A DNA stretch of 64,000 nt from Streptomyces sp. RKND-216. GTDB taxonomy: Bacteria > Actinomycetota > Actinomycetes > Streptomycetales > Streptomycetaceae. Below the pieces are notes generated by a model. It was given only the letters and a program-made list of their open reading frames with translations. It did not search any database and was not told the origin of the DNA. Below, piece after piece: positions 35,381 through 55,050 of this stretch; the stretch's first letter is position 1; every line of letters begins with the position of its first letter. Where the stretch lies: assembly GCF_004795255.1 (NCBI RefSeq), contig NZ_SSBQ01000002.1, forward strand, positions 2,747,501 through 2,811,500. The letters are read 5' to 3'. The translations under genes were made by a program, and so were the position numbers.

Positions 35381-35568
35381 GGTCGGCACCTCCTCGTGGG
35401 CGGCTGTCGGGCTCGGGTCCGTGAAGGACTCGGAGGCGGGGTGCGCCTCACCTACCGATTGTTCGGTCGCGCGCACACTTTGGCTACAGGCGGGCCCAGC
35501 CTGTGGACAAACTGCTCAGTAAAGCGTTCGATACGATCGATGCGTCCACAGAGAGGAGGCATTCGTCC
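35381..35568. promoter_or_regulatory. divergent bkd operon 2 / bkdR-like control region
   Basis: 188 bases. A perfect palindrome ACCGA-TTGT-TCGGT at 35454-35467 resembles a shortened form of the operator at paaN and paaA. A second inverted repeat ACAGGC-gggccca-GCCTGT lies at 35486-35504, nearer the Lrp gene. These are candidate sites for a TetR-type protein and for the Lrp-type regulator respectively; binding is inferred only. Confidence 0.45.
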
Positions 35569-36075
35569 ATGTCGGACGAACGATTGGCCGAGCGGCCCGC
35601 CGACGAGGCGGACGAGCAGCGGCCGCCGGTACGCCCCCTCGACTCCGTCGACCGCGACATCCTGCGCCTGCTGCGGGCCGACGGGCGCGCATCCGTGCGC
35701 TCCGTCGCCGACCAGGTGCACGTCTCGCGGGCCAACGCCTACGCCCGGATCAACCGGCTGCTCGAGGACGGCGTGATCCGCGGCTTCAGCGCCCGCATCG
35801 ACCAGGAACGCGCCGGTCACGGCACGTCCGCGTACATCACCCTGAAGATCGTCCAGGACTCGTGGCGCTCTGTCCGGGAGCGGCTGCGGGAACTGCCCGG
35901 CGCCGCGCACATGGCCCTGGTCGGCGGCGACTTCGACGTCCTGCTGCTGGTGCACACCAAGGACAACCGCTCGCTGCGCGACCTGGTCCTCACCCGCATC
36001 CAGGCCATCCCCGAGGTGCTGAGCACCCGGACGCTGCTGGTCTTCGAGGAGACCGACCTCGACCCCGAACCCTGA
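35569..36075 (+). CDS. bkdR: Lrp/AsnC family transcriptional regulator (BkdR-like)
   Basis: 168 residues. N-terminal acidic/Arg lead, then a winged helix (LDSVDRDILRLLRADGRASVRSVA in two parts: LDSVDRDILRLLRADGR, ASVRSVADQVHVSRANAYAR) and a C-terminal RAM/AsnC ligand domain (GTSAYITLKIV, MALVGGDFDVLLLVHTKD). Lrp-type BkdR proteins are known activators or sensors of bkd operons, and this gene is divergent from bkd operon 2, so that role is likely. ATG at 35569 with AGGAGG nine bases upstream; longer frame starts at 35503 are not needed. Confidence 0.82.
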   Translation: MSDERLAERPADEADEQRPPVRPLDSVDRDILRLLRADGRASVRSVADQVHVSRANAYARINRLLEDGVIRGFSARIDQERAGHGTSAYITLKIVQDSWRSVRERLRELPGAAHMALVGGDFDVLLLVHTKDNRSLRDLVLTRIQAIPEVLSTRTLLVFEETDLDPEP

Positions 36076-36114
36076 GCGGCCACCCGCGTGACGTGCGGCC
36101 GACCGCCGTGCTGC

Positions 36115-36131
36115 GCCGTCCGGCGGACGGC
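36115..36131 (+). terminator. short hairpin after bkdR-like gene
   Basis: Seven-base arms GCCGTCC and GGACGGC with a GGC loop, 39 bases past the stop of the Lrp-type gene. Confidence 0.45.
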
Positions 36132-36239
36132 TTCCGACACGGTGTCCGGCGTCGGCACGGCGTGTGCATCGCGTGGCGAAGCCGTGCCCACCCGCCCGGC
36201 CGCGGTTTCCGGCAGCTCACCCCGGATAGGAGCGCGTAC

Positions 36240-36554
36240 ATGACAGCACCAGCCGCCTCCCGCCCCTCACCCGGACGCCGCGCCCTCTCCCTCGTCGCCG
36301 GCAACCGGATCTCGCAGGTCTACCTGCTGATCGTGCTCGCCCTGCTGGCCTGGGTCGCCGTGGACACCACCCTGGTCCACCAGGAGGACGCCTCGTTCGC
36401 CGGGGTCGTCCCCATGCTGGCCACCCTCCCCTGGGGTTTCGCCGTCGCCCTCCTGCCGGACGGCTCCACAGCGGGCTTCTTCGCCGTCGTCGCCGCGGGC
36501 GCCCTGGTCAACGCCGCCCTGATCGGCCTCGTCACCGGCCGGCGCCGCGGCTGA
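36240..36554 (+). CDS. small membrane protein, SCO4225-like
   Basis: 104-residue protein with three hydrophobic segments: ISQVYLLIVLALLAWVAV, an APMLATLPWGFAVALL-like stretch (FAGVVPMLATLPWGFAVALL) and GFFAVVAAGALVNAALIGLV, ending TGRRRG. The HQEDASFAGV motif between the first two segments recalls the SCO4225 family of actinobacterial membrane proteins, whose function is unknown. The ATG has AGGAG seven bases upstream. Out-of-frame read-through of the converging frameshifted gene would cross it antisense. Confidence 0.65.
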   Translation: MTAPAASRPSPGRRALSLVAGNRISQVYLLIVLALLAWVAVDTTLVHQEDASFAGVVPMLATLPWGFAVALLPDGSTAGFFAVVAAGALVNAALIGLVTGRRRG

Positions 36555-36611
36555 CCCGCAGGGGTCGCGGGGGGCGGCGTCGGAGTCGGAGTCGGGGGGT
36601 CACCCTTCCGT

Positions 36612-37177
36612 CTACCGCGCCGCCTGCCAGGTCCACGACGTGCGCCGGGGCCGGCCGTCAACAGCTCCGCGCGACCCGTGCACCACAACAGCACCCTCGA
36701 CGGGTCTCCGTCGGGCGCGTCCGGGAAGAGGCGCTCGAGTATCGCCGCTCTCCCGCTCGCGGGAGGAGCCCACGGCACACCCAGGCCCTGCGCGACGTCC
36801 CAGGTGTGCAGCAGCGTCTCGGCGGCCCCCATGGCGGCGAACCCCGTACGATCGCACGGCCCCCAGTGCCACGCCCGCACCTGGGGTCCTGCGTCCGCCA
36901 GGGCGCCGCCGAGCAGCCCGCCGCAGACCGCCGCGATGTCGAGCAGCCGACGCGGCGACGTTCCCGGCCAGACCACCAGGTCGAACGGCAGGTATCCGTC
37001 GTCGGGACGGCCCGCCACCTGCCCTGCGCAGGCCAGCAGGTCGTGGGCGATGTGCGCGGCCGTCTCCGCACAGCTCCACTCCAACCCGCCCGCCGAAACC
37101 CTCCAGTCCCGCTCCACATGAAGCCCGAGCAGCCGCTCCAGCTCCGCCAGGGCGGCGTCGATCTGCTCTCTGCTCAT
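36612..37177 (-). pseudogene. maleylpyruvate isomerase-like gene with a frameshift near its 3' end
   Basis: The first ~172 codons encode a clean MDMPI-type N-terminal domain (WSCAETAAHIAHDLLACAGQ, ETLLHTWDVAQGLGV, RVLLWCTGRAEL). Then the frame runs into Arg-rich nonsense to 36320. In the neighbouring frame the expected family ending GRPRRTSWTWQAAR follows and stops at 36612. A one-base loss (or two-base gain) around 36650-36660 therefore breaks the gene; total length 566 bases fits a ~189-residue protein minus one base. It may be a real mutation or a sequencing error. ATG at 37177. Confidence 0.7.
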
Positions 37178-37222
37178 CTCGTCAGCCTGGCAGCCGCACA
37201 GCAGCGGTGAAGTCGTGCGCTC

Positions 37223-37235
37223 GCAAACTTTGCGG
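37223..37235. promoter_or_regulatory. palindrome CGCAAA-C-TTTGCG
   Basis: A 13-base perfect palindrome in an AT-richer pocket, 46 bases upstream of the frameshifted maleylpyruvate isomerase-like gene. It is a candidate operator; the rest of 37178-37472 shows no gene. Confidence 0.35.
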
Positions 37236-37472
37236 TTCGCCTACTTCGCCATCGCCCTCCTTTCCTACCTACCCGAGCTGGATGCACCGCGCGTCGGATC
37301 GGCGGCCTCCGGCTGGACCTGAAGTGGCGCGTCGCATGCAACGAGCGCGTCGATCCTCGCTGTGCCGAGATACAGCGACCGCTGACAGCACGGGCAACGT
37401 TGGTGCTGCGCCATCCGGCGCTCCTGTGCGGGAGTGCGGTGTCGGCTTCAGCGTCGGCGGGCCGGCTGATCC

Positions 37473-38213
37473 TCACGTCAGGTCGTCGGAGCGGCCGGCT
37501 GCGATGCGGGACCAGTGGGCGATGGGGCGGCCGTTCGTTCGCCATTCCTCGGGGTTCTCGGCGGAGTACCAGGGCTGGGGCCAGCCGTCGGGAGAGTCCT
37601 CCCACGCCTCCTGGCGTCCGTAGACGGTCATGTCCAGCAGCCCGTGGGTGGGGGCCATGATCTCAACGCCGCGGCCGCCGGTGTAGTACGTCTCGAACAC
37701 CCGGTCGCCCTCGCGGACGTAGCAGACGAGGTGGTGACGCTGCCAGTCGCGACCTTCCAGCAGCTGCGGCGCCGTCCTCTCGACCGAGTACCACGGCATG
37801 TCCAGGCCCAGGAAGTCCCGGTAGCGGACGCTGGGCTCGTACGGGCCCTTGCAGAGCACGGCGTACGTGGCGTCGCGGGAATGGATGTAGGACAGCTCGC
37901 GGACCTGGCAGTTGAAGAACGTGCAGCCCTCGCACTGCTCGGCGGCGGGCCGGCCGGGCCACCAGGCGTGGAAGTACGCGATCAGCTGCCTGCGGCCTTC
38001 GAAGACGTCGAGGAGCGTGACCGGGCCGTCGGGACCGACCACCTCGAGGGTGGCGTCGACCTCCACCATCGGCAGGCGCCTCCGCGCCGCCGCGATCGCA
38101 TCCCCTTCGCGGGTGTGCGCCTTCTCCCGTGCCAGCAGGGCGTCCCGCGCCTCCTGCCAGGTCGTTCTGTCCACGACGGGCGGGAGGGCCGGGCCGGGTC
38201 GCTGCTCGTTCAT
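37473..38213 (-). CDS. DUF899 family protein (thioredoxin-like)
   Basis: 246-residue protein with the DUF899 pattern: TWQEARDALLAREKAHTREGD, LIAYFHAWWP, the Cys pair in EQCEGCTFFNCQV, the YIHSRDATYAVL strand and the ending NPEEWRTNGRPIAHWSR. Members have a thioredoxin-like fold and are widespread in actinobacteria; the Cys cluster suggests a redox role but the activity is unknown. ATG at 38213 with GGAGG upstream (GGAGGCGACC). Confidence 0.82.
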   Translation of the reverse strand: MNEQRPGPALPPVVDRTTWQEARDALLAREKAHTREGDAIAAARRRLPMVEVDATLEVVGPDGPVTLLDVFEGRRQLIAYFHAWWPGRPAAEQCEGCTFFNCQVRELSYIHSRDATYAVLCKGPYEPSVRYRDFLGLDMPWYSVERTAPQLLEGRDWQRHHLVCYVREGDRVFETYYTGGRGVEIMAPTHGLLDMTVYGRQEAWEDSPDGWPQPWYSAENPEEWRTNGRPIAHWSRIAAGRSDDLT

Positions 38214-38330
38214 GGTCGCCTCCATGGTTCGTTGCCGTGTTCCCACCACGGTGGGAAGGGCTCCCCCACATCGGCCCCGGGCGTGCCCGAGGCGCAGCCA
38301 AGAGCCGTTTCTCCGTGGACCGTGAGCCGG

Positions 38331-38690
38331 TTACCCGGTGGAGCCCACGACGTGCCAGTGTTCGGTGATGCGGCCGTCCGCGAGACGGTAGGTGTCGGAA
38401 AAGGGCACCGAGGGAGCGCCGGGGCACTCCAGCAGGAAGCGCACCACCACGTGTCCTGCGGCGGCGATCACCTGAAGGGGACGTACGCCTGCGGCCGGGC
38501 CGCCCACAGGGCGTCCAGCTTGCTGACGACCCCCTGCCTGCCGGGGTCCGTCGGCGTCGTGGTCGACGAAGTCCTCGGCGAGGAAGCGGGGTACGGCGCC
38601 GGTGTCCTTCTCGCCCGAGAGCACCGTGCCGAAGAACTCAAGCACCAGTCCGGCGTCCCGCCTGGCCTCTTCGGTGTCGGCGATGATCAT
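38331..38690 (-). CDS. SnoaL-like protein with locally scrambled frame
   Basis: 119 residues with a SnoaL/NTF2-like character: FFGTVLSGEKDTGAVPRFLAEDF VDHDADGPRQ at the start and VRPLQVIAAAGHVVVRFL, FSDTYRLADGRITEHWHVV at the end. Between them GGRQQAGRPVGGPAAG looks foreign, while the +1 frame over the same bases reads GVVSKLDALWAARPQAY, which is what this family should have. Two compensating indels about 50 bases apart would explain this. No ribosome site; TACCGT lies six bases before the ATG, so it may be leaderless. Probably a damaged or rapidly evolving gene. Confidence 0.55.
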   Translation of the reverse strand: MIIADTEEARRDAGLVLEFFGTVLSGEKDTGAVPRFLAEDFVDHDADGPRQAGGRQQAGRPVGGPAAGVRPLQVIAAAGHVVVRFLLECPGAPSVPFSDTYRLADGRITEHWHVVGSTG

Positions 38691-38801
38691 CCCGGGACGG
38701 TAGCAGCGCGGCGTGCCCCTGCCCGGCGGCACGGGCGCGCGCCGCGCCTCCCCCACACCGACGGCCCACACCGCGTACCCGTTCCTCCTCCGCCACGGTC
38801 C

Positions 38802-39005
38802 CTGGCGGAGAGCGGGAGCGGCCACCTCGCCGCCGCGCTCCGGGACGAGATCGACGAACTCGTCGTCAAGATCAACCCCGTCGTGATCGGTGCGGGCGTG
38901 CCGCTCTTCGACTCGGCCTACTCGCCCCAGCGTTACCGCGTGGTCTCCGGCCAGGTCTTCGACAGCGGCGTCACGGTCATGGCGTATGCCTGGCGCGACG
39001 ACTGA
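38802..39005 (+). pseudogene. dihydrofolate reductase/RibD-C family remnant
   Basis: About 67 codons encode only the C-terminal end of a RibD-C-type reductase: SGSGHLAAALRDEIDELVVK, NPVVIGAGVPLFDSA and VMAYAWRDD before the stop. No start and no N-terminal part are found upstream. It lies between the SnoaL-like gene and the TetR gene. A deletion remnant. Confidence 0.65.
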
Positions 39006-39048
39006 GGCGGCCCTCCTCCCGGGCGGCGGGCGGCCCGCGGGGAGGCGC

Positions 39049-39666
39049 CTACGTACGCAGGCCCGCGAATGCGGTGGCGACGACGGCGTCGGCGACTTCG
39101 TCGCTGGTGGCGTGGGCGGTGCCGGCGCGCTCGGGGCGGTACCACTCGACGATCGAGTTGATCATTCCGAAGAGCAGCCGGGTGGCGAGCCGGGCGTCCA
39201 CGTCGGGGCGGAGATCGCCTTCCGCGGCGGCGTCGTTGAGCAACTCGGCGACGCGCTGGTCGAAGTCGCGGCGGCGCTGGATCGCCCACCGTTCCGTGCT
39301 GGTGTTGCCGCGCACGCGCAGCAGCAGCGTGACGTAGGGGAGCTCGGCCATCAGCACCTCGGTGGTGCGCCGGGTGACGTGCTCGACCCGCTCGATCGCG
39401 CGGCCGCGGTTCGCCGCGGGCTCGTCCAGGATCGCGAAGAGGCCGTCCAGGGCCCGGCTTATCGCGCGCCGCAGGAGCTCCTCCTTGCCCCGCACGTGGT
39501 GGTAGATGGAGGACTTGGAGATGCCGGCCGCCTTGGAGAGGTGCTCCATGGAGGTGCCGTCGTAGCCTCGCTCGTTGAAGACCCGCACCGCGACGGCCAG
39601 GAGGGACTCCGGGGTGTAGGTGTCCCTTCGGGCTGCGGGGGGCGTGCTGGGGGTGGCGGCGGGCAT
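39049..39666 (-). CDS. paaR: TetR/AcrR family regulator, PaaR-like
   Basis: 205-residue TetR protein. Helix-turn-helix about 20-62: TPESLLAVAVRVFNERGYDG, SMEHLSKAAGISKSSIYHHV. The C-terminal half is an all-helical ligand domain. It is divergent from paaN, and an 18-bp palindromic operator in between recurs exactly (inverted) upstream of paaA, so it is very likely the phenylacetate repressor, presumably released by phenylacetyl-CoA. ATG at 39666 lies seven bases after TACGAT (leaderless). A GTG at 39720 with AAGGGGG upstream would add 18 residues of non-conserved look. Confidence 0.75.
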   Translation of the reverse strand: MPAATPSTPPAARRDTYTPESLLAVAVRVFNERGYDGTSMEHLSKAAGISKSSIYHHVRGKEELLRRAISRALDGLFAILDEPAANRGRAIERVEHVTRRTTEVLMAELPYVTLLLRVRGNTSTERWAIQRRRDFDQRVAELLNDAAAEGDLRPDVDARLATRLLFGMINSIVEWYRPERAGTAHATSDEVADAVVATAFAGLRT

Positions 39667-39734
39667 GGCGCCGATCGTATCGGGGGAGGAGGAGTTCGCT
39701 CCCCGGAGGTGTTCCGTCACTGTTCGTGGCCCCC

Positions 39735-39761
39735 TTGCACCGACCGATCGTTCGGTAGCAG
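39735..39761 (+). promoter_or_regulatory. paaN promoter with PaaR-type operator
   Basis: TTGCAC at 39735 and TAGCAG at 39756 are separated by 15 bases. The palindrome ACCGACCGATCGTTCGGT spans 39739-39756, filling the space between them. It is the exact reverse complement of the element at 57252-57269. Occupation by a TetR dimer would block RNA polymerase. Confidence 0.7.
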
Positions 39762-39827
39762 TATCTATCCAACGCCCCTGTCATCGCTACCCCGCACCAT
39801 CGCCGCCCCGACGAGGAGAGGCTCACC

Positions 39828-41525
39828 GTGACCGTGACCGCCGGACCGAACGCCGCGGAGCTCATCGAGAAGCACCGCGCCACCCTCGACCAGGCCATCG
39901 AGACGATCCGCAGCCGTGCGTACTGGTCGCCGCACCCCGAGCACCCGAAGGCGTACGGCGAGAACGGCTCGCTGAGCGCCGCCGAGGGCAAGGAGGCGTT
40001 CGACGCACTCCTCGGCGGGCGCTTCGAGCTGGACCAGCCCGGTACGGACGGCTGGTCGGCGACGGAGAGCTCGCCGTACGGCATCACGATGGGCGTGGAG
40101 TACCCGCACGCGGACCTCGACGTGCTGCTGCCGGCCATGCGGGCGGCGATGCCCGCGTGGCGCGAGGCCGGCCCGGAGGCCCGGGCGGCGGTGTGCCTGG
40201 AGATCCTGGCCCGCATCAGCGCCCGCACGCACGAGTTCGCGCACGCGGTCATGCACACCAGCGGCCAGGCGTTCATGATGGCGCTGCAGGCCGGCGGTCC
40301 GCACGCCCAGGACCGCGGCCTGGAAGCGGTGGCGTACGCGTACGTGGAGCAGGTGCGGGTGCCGGACGCGGCCGACTGGTCGAAGCCGCAGGGCAAGCGC
40401 GACCCGCTGAACCTGCGCAAGCAGTTCACGGCGGTCGGCCGCGGCCTGTCGCTGCTGATCGGCTGCAACACCTTCCCCACCTGGAACGGCTACCCGGGCC
40501 TCTTCGCCTCGCTGGCCACCGGGAACCCGGTGCTGGTCAAGCCGCACCCGCGCGCCGTGCTGCCGCTGGCGCTGACCGTGCGGATCGCGCGCGAGGTGCT
40601 CGCCGAGCACGGCTTCGACCCGAATCTGGTGGCGCTGGCCGCCGAACGCGAGGGCGAGGGCATCGCCAAGGACCTGGCGACCCGTCCCGAGGTGCGGATC
40701 ATCGACTACACCGGGTCGACCGAGTTCGGCGACTGGCTGGAGCAGCACGCCACGCAGGCGCAGGTGTACACGGAGAAGGCCGGTGTCAACACCGTCGTCA
40801 TCGACTCGACCGACGACTACAAGGGCATGCTGGGCAACCTGGCGTTCTCGCTGTCGCTGTACAGCGGCCAGATGTGCACCACCCCGCAGAACCTGCTGAT
40901 CCCGCGCGGCGGCGTCGGCACCGAGGACGGCGAGAAGTCGTTCGACGAGGTGGTGGGCGACCTGGCGGGTGCCGTCGGCAAGCTGCTGGGCGACGACACG
41001 CGCGCCAACGCCCTGCTCGGCGCCATCGTGAACCCGCAGGTCGGCCAGCGCATCGACGCGGCCGGATCGCTGGGCGAGGTGGCGCTGCCCTCGCGTTCGC
41101 TGACGAATCCGGACTTCCCGGGCGCCACGGTGCGCACCCCGGTGATCGTCAAGCTGGACGGCGGCAAGCCGGAGGCGGAGGAGACCTACCTCTCGGAGTG
41201 CTTCGGCCCGGTGTCGTTCGCGGTCGCCGTCGACTCGGCCGACGAGGCGGTGGCGCTGCTGCGCCGCACCGTCCGCGAGAAGGGCGCCATGACCGTGGGC
41301 GCGTACACCACCGCCGAGGACGTCGAGCGGAAGATCGAGGACGTCTGCCTGGAGGAGTGCGCTCAGTTGTCGCTGAACCTGACCGGCGGCGTGTACGTCA
41401 ACCAGACCGCCGCGTTCTCCGACTTCCACGGCTCGGGCGGCAACCCGGCGGCGAACGCCGCGCTGTGCGACGGCGCGTTCGTCTCGAACCGCTTCCGCAC
41501 GGTGGAGGTCCGGAGGCAGGTCTGA
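39828..41525 (+). CDS. paaN: phenylacetic acid degradation protein PaaN
   Basis: 565-residue aldehyde-dehydrogenase-superfamily protein. Visible are NAD-domain segments TFPTWNGYPGLFASLATGNP, LVKPHPRAVLPLALTVRIAR, EVRIIDYTGSTEFGDWLE and the catalytic-Cys region YSGQMCTTPQNLLIP. PaaN acts in aerobic phenylacetyl-CoA catabolism, oxidising the aldehyde formed after ring opening; in this actinobacterial type the hydratase half of PaaZ is missing. GTG at 39828 has GAGGAGAGG upstream. The stop is one base from the stop of the convergent TrmH gene. Confidence 0.85.
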   Translation: MTVTAGPNAAELIEKHRATLDQAIETIRSRAYWSPHPEHPKAYGENGSLSAAEGKEAFDALLGGRFELDQPGTDGWSATESSPYGITMGVEYPHADLDVLLPAMRAAMPAWREAGPEARAAVCLEILARISARTHEFAHAVMHTSGQAFMMALQAGGPHAQDRGLEAVAYAYVEQVRVPDAADWSKPQGKRDPLNLRKQFTAVGRGLSLLIGCNTFPTWNGYPGLFASLATGNPVLVKPHPRAVLPLALTVRIAREVLAEHGFDPNLVALAAEREGEGIAKDLATRPEVRIIDYTGSTEFGDWLEQHATQAQVYTEKAGVNTVVIDSTDDYKGMLGNLAFSLSLYSGQMCTTPQNLLIPRGGVGTEDGEKSFDEVVGDLAGAVGKLLGDDTRANALLGAIVNPQVGQRIDAAGSLGEVALPSRSLTNPDFPGATVRTPVIVKLDGGKPEAEETYLSECFGPVSFAVAVDSADEAVALLRRTVREKGAMTVGAYTTAEDVERKIEDVCLEECAQLSLNLTGGVYVNQTAAFSDFHGSGGNPAANAALCDGAFVSNRFRTVEVRRQV

Positions 41526-41526
41526 G

Positions 41527-42273
41527 TCAGCCGGCCGCCGCGGGGCGGCCGGGGCGCTGTGCCATCCAGTGGTACAGCGTCATGGCCACGGACGTGGCCA
41601 GGTTGTAGCTGGACACCTGCGGGCGCATGGGCAGGGCCACGAGGTGGTCCGCATGCGCCCGCAGCGCGGGGGAGAGGCCGTGCCGCTCCGAGCCGAAGGC
41701 GAGCAGCGCGTCGTCGGGCAGGGGGAGACCGCGCAGGTCCTCCCCCTCGGGGTCCAGGGCGTAGAGCGGTCCGGGCGGGAGTTGCGCAGCGTCCCTGTGC
41801 TCGACACGAGTGGCGAAGTGGAGCCCGGCGGCGGCCCGTACGACGGTGGGGTGCCAGGGGTCTACGGTGCCGGTGGTGTAGACGGCGGACGCGCCGCAGC
41901 CGGCGGCGAGCCGGACCACGGCACCGATGTTGCCGAGGTGACGCGGGTCGTCCAGGATCACGGCGGGAGCCGCCTCGGCCGGGTCGGCGGCCCGGGTGCG
42001 GAGGGCGAGGGCGGCCACGCCGGTGGGGTGCGGGCGCGGAACGAGGGCGCGCAGCACGTCGGGAGTGACGGGCTCCAGACACCCCCGCAGGGCCGGGACG
42101 AGGTCGGGCGCGAGGTCGCGGGCCAGCGCGAGGGCGGCCTCGCGGTCCTCCGCAACGGCGAGGAGCACCTCTGCGCCGAAGCGGAGGGCGTGCTTGAGGG
42201 CGTGGAAGCCGTCGAGCAGCACGGTGCCCGGTTCGGCGTCGAGGGTGCGCCAGCGGCGTGCGGTGTCGGTCAC
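41527..42273 (-). CDS. TrmH/SpoU family RNA 2'-O-methyltransferase
   Basis: 248 residues. An N-terminal substrate-binding part (VLLDGFHALKHALRFGAEVLLAV) precedes a knotted SPOUT methyltransferase domain with the three SpoU motifs: DDPRHLGNIGAVVRLAA, LAFGSERHGLSPAL and LPMRPQVSSYNLATSVAMTLYHW. Likely methylates a ribose in rRNA or tRNA; the exact site is unknown. The GTG at 42273 has AGGGGGAC at a long spacing. The last codons contain a hairpin that may terminate both converging genes. Confidence 0.85.
   Translation of the reverse strand: MTDTARRWRTLDAEPGTVLLDGFHALKHALRFGAEVLLAVAEDREAALALARDLAPDLVPALRGCLEPVTPDVLRALVPRPHPTGVAALALRTRAADPAEAAPAVILDDPRHLGNIGAVVRLAAGCGASAVYTTGTVDPWHPTVVRAAAGLHFATRVEHRDAAQLPPGPLYALDPEGEDLRGLPLPDDALLAFGSERHGLSPALRAHADHLVALPMRPQVSSYNLATSVAMTLYHWMAQRPGRPAAAG
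41531..41552. terminator. bidirectional terminator inside the TrmH 3' end
   Basis: Perfect nine-base arms CCGGCCGCC and GGCGGCCGG with a four-base loop, starting six bases after the paaN stop and lying within the last codons (Arg-Pro-Ala-Ala-Ala-Gly region) of the TrmH gene. Confidence 0.55.
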
Positions 42274-42372
42274 CGCCGGATTGTCCCCCTGGGCACGGCC
42301 ACCGGGCCATCCGGTGCGCGGCCGGAATGTCGTCCGGCGCCGCCCCGCGCGGGAGGTGACGCTGCGCGATGC

Positions 42373-42401
42373 TTGTGGCTCAGGTTCCCGGTGGGCAGAC
42401 T
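42373..42401 (+). promoter_or_regulatory. candidate promoter of the MFS-megasynthase operon
   Basis: TTGTGG, 17 bases, CAGACT, ending 33 bases before the GTG of the MFS gene, in the 160-base gap divergent from TrmH. The only reasonable housekeeping-type pair seen here. Confidence 0.4.
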
Positions 42402-43787
42402 GTCGGCGTCGGACGGGTTCTCCGGGGGGTGAAGTGGCAGGCGTGGACCGCCGGTTCCGTGCGCTGCTGTGCGCCCACGCCGTCTCGGCGTACGGCAACT
42501 ACCTCAACCTGATCGCTTTGAGCCTCTTCGCCTACGAGGTCGCCGGGGGCGCCCTCGGGGTCGGCGTGGTCATGGCCGTACGGCTCTCCTCCGGCTTCGT
42601 CGCGGGGCTGGCCGCGGGCCGGATCTCCGACCGGACCGGCCGCCGTGCGCTGATGATCGGCACCGACGTGGCGCAGGCGGCTGCGATGACGGTGCTCGCG
42701 CTGAGCGCCGGTCGCACTCCTCTCCTGCTGCTCGCCGGCGCCGTCGTGGTGCTGGGTGCCGGGCACACGCTGTTCACCGTCGCGCTGCGCAGCGCCGTGC
42801 CGGTGATGGTGGGGCAGGACCGGCGGCGCGAGGCGAACGGCCTGCTGGTGACGCTGCGTTCGTTCGCCACGGTCCTGGGCTTCGCCTCCGCGACGCCGGT
42901 CATCGCCCTGGGGGGCTACACCGCGGCCTTCGCCGTGAACGCGGCGAGCTTCGCCGTGTCCGCTGCGGCCCTGGTGACCCTGCGCCCGCGCACCGACGAG
43001 GCGGACCCCGACACCGCAGCGGACACGCGGGGCGGCGCGGCGGACGCGGACGCACCGAAGGACGCGGCCACGGGCGCCACGACGAGGTGGCGCGCGCTGG
43101 CGGCGGTCCCCGCGGTCGTCCTGGCCATGGTCGCGCTGCGCGGCGCGGACGCGCTCTCCTCCGCCTCGCACAACGTCGCCCTGCCGGTGCTCGCGCAGCA
43201 GACGGCACCGTCGCAACCGGCCCTGCTCATGACGCAGTTCTGGTCCGCCTGGGCGCTCGGCACCCTGGTCGCGCACCAGGTGGTCAAGCGCCGTAGGGAA
43301 CGGCGTGGTCCGGCCGGGGACGAGCGCGGGTTCGCGAGCGGCACGGTCGCGATGTCGCTCTTCTTCGTCGCGGCCTTCACCGGGCTGCCCGGCATCGCCC
43401 TGATGCTGGTGGCCCTCGGCGCCGGTCTCGCCGACGGCTACACCGAGATCGTCTACACCTCCCGGCTGCAGGCGGCGCCGGACCGCCTGCGGAGCAGGCT
43501 CTTCGGCGCCTCGGCGGTGGCGGAGACCGCCGGGTTCACCCTCGGCGCGGTGGCCGCCGCGGCCGCGCTGGAGGCGCTGCCGGTGTGGGTCGTCGTCGGT
43601 GCGTTCCACGCGGTGGCCGCGTGCGGCGGTCTGGCCCTGCTGCTGTTCCGGACCTCCGTACGGGCGGCCGCCCCCACCTCCCCCGAGCCCGCGACCCCCA
43701 CCGTCCCGCCCACCGCCCCCGCGTGCACCCCCACCGATTCCGCCACGCGCCCGGCCACCGGCCCGGGCGACGAAGGAGAGAACCCGC

Positions 43788-54920
<11,133 letters not shown>

Positions 54921-54924
54921 CCGG

Positions 54925-54957
54925 CACCCGACCGGGACCCGACGGGGACCCAACGGG
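54925..54957 (+). repeat. three imperfect 11-bp direct repeats after the megasynthase stop
   Basis: Units close to GACCCGACGGG recur three times in a row directly after the stop codon. The whole gap to 55050 is extremely GC-rich with no gene and no clear strong hairpin. Confidence 0.35.
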
Positions 54958-55050
54958 GCGCGGCGGCCGGGCCGGCGTGGGCCCTCCAGCCCGGTCGGGC
55001 CCCCGGCAAGCCCGTGCCCGGCGTGGCGGGCCCACGGCGGGCGCGGATCG

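Noticed and set aside
43599..43787. Earlier start for the megasynthase within the MFS gene
   Set aside because: The upstream frame is Pro/Arg-rich nonsense, whereas ATG 43788 has AAGGAGAG at good spacing and the first residues lead into the acyl-AMP ligase domain.
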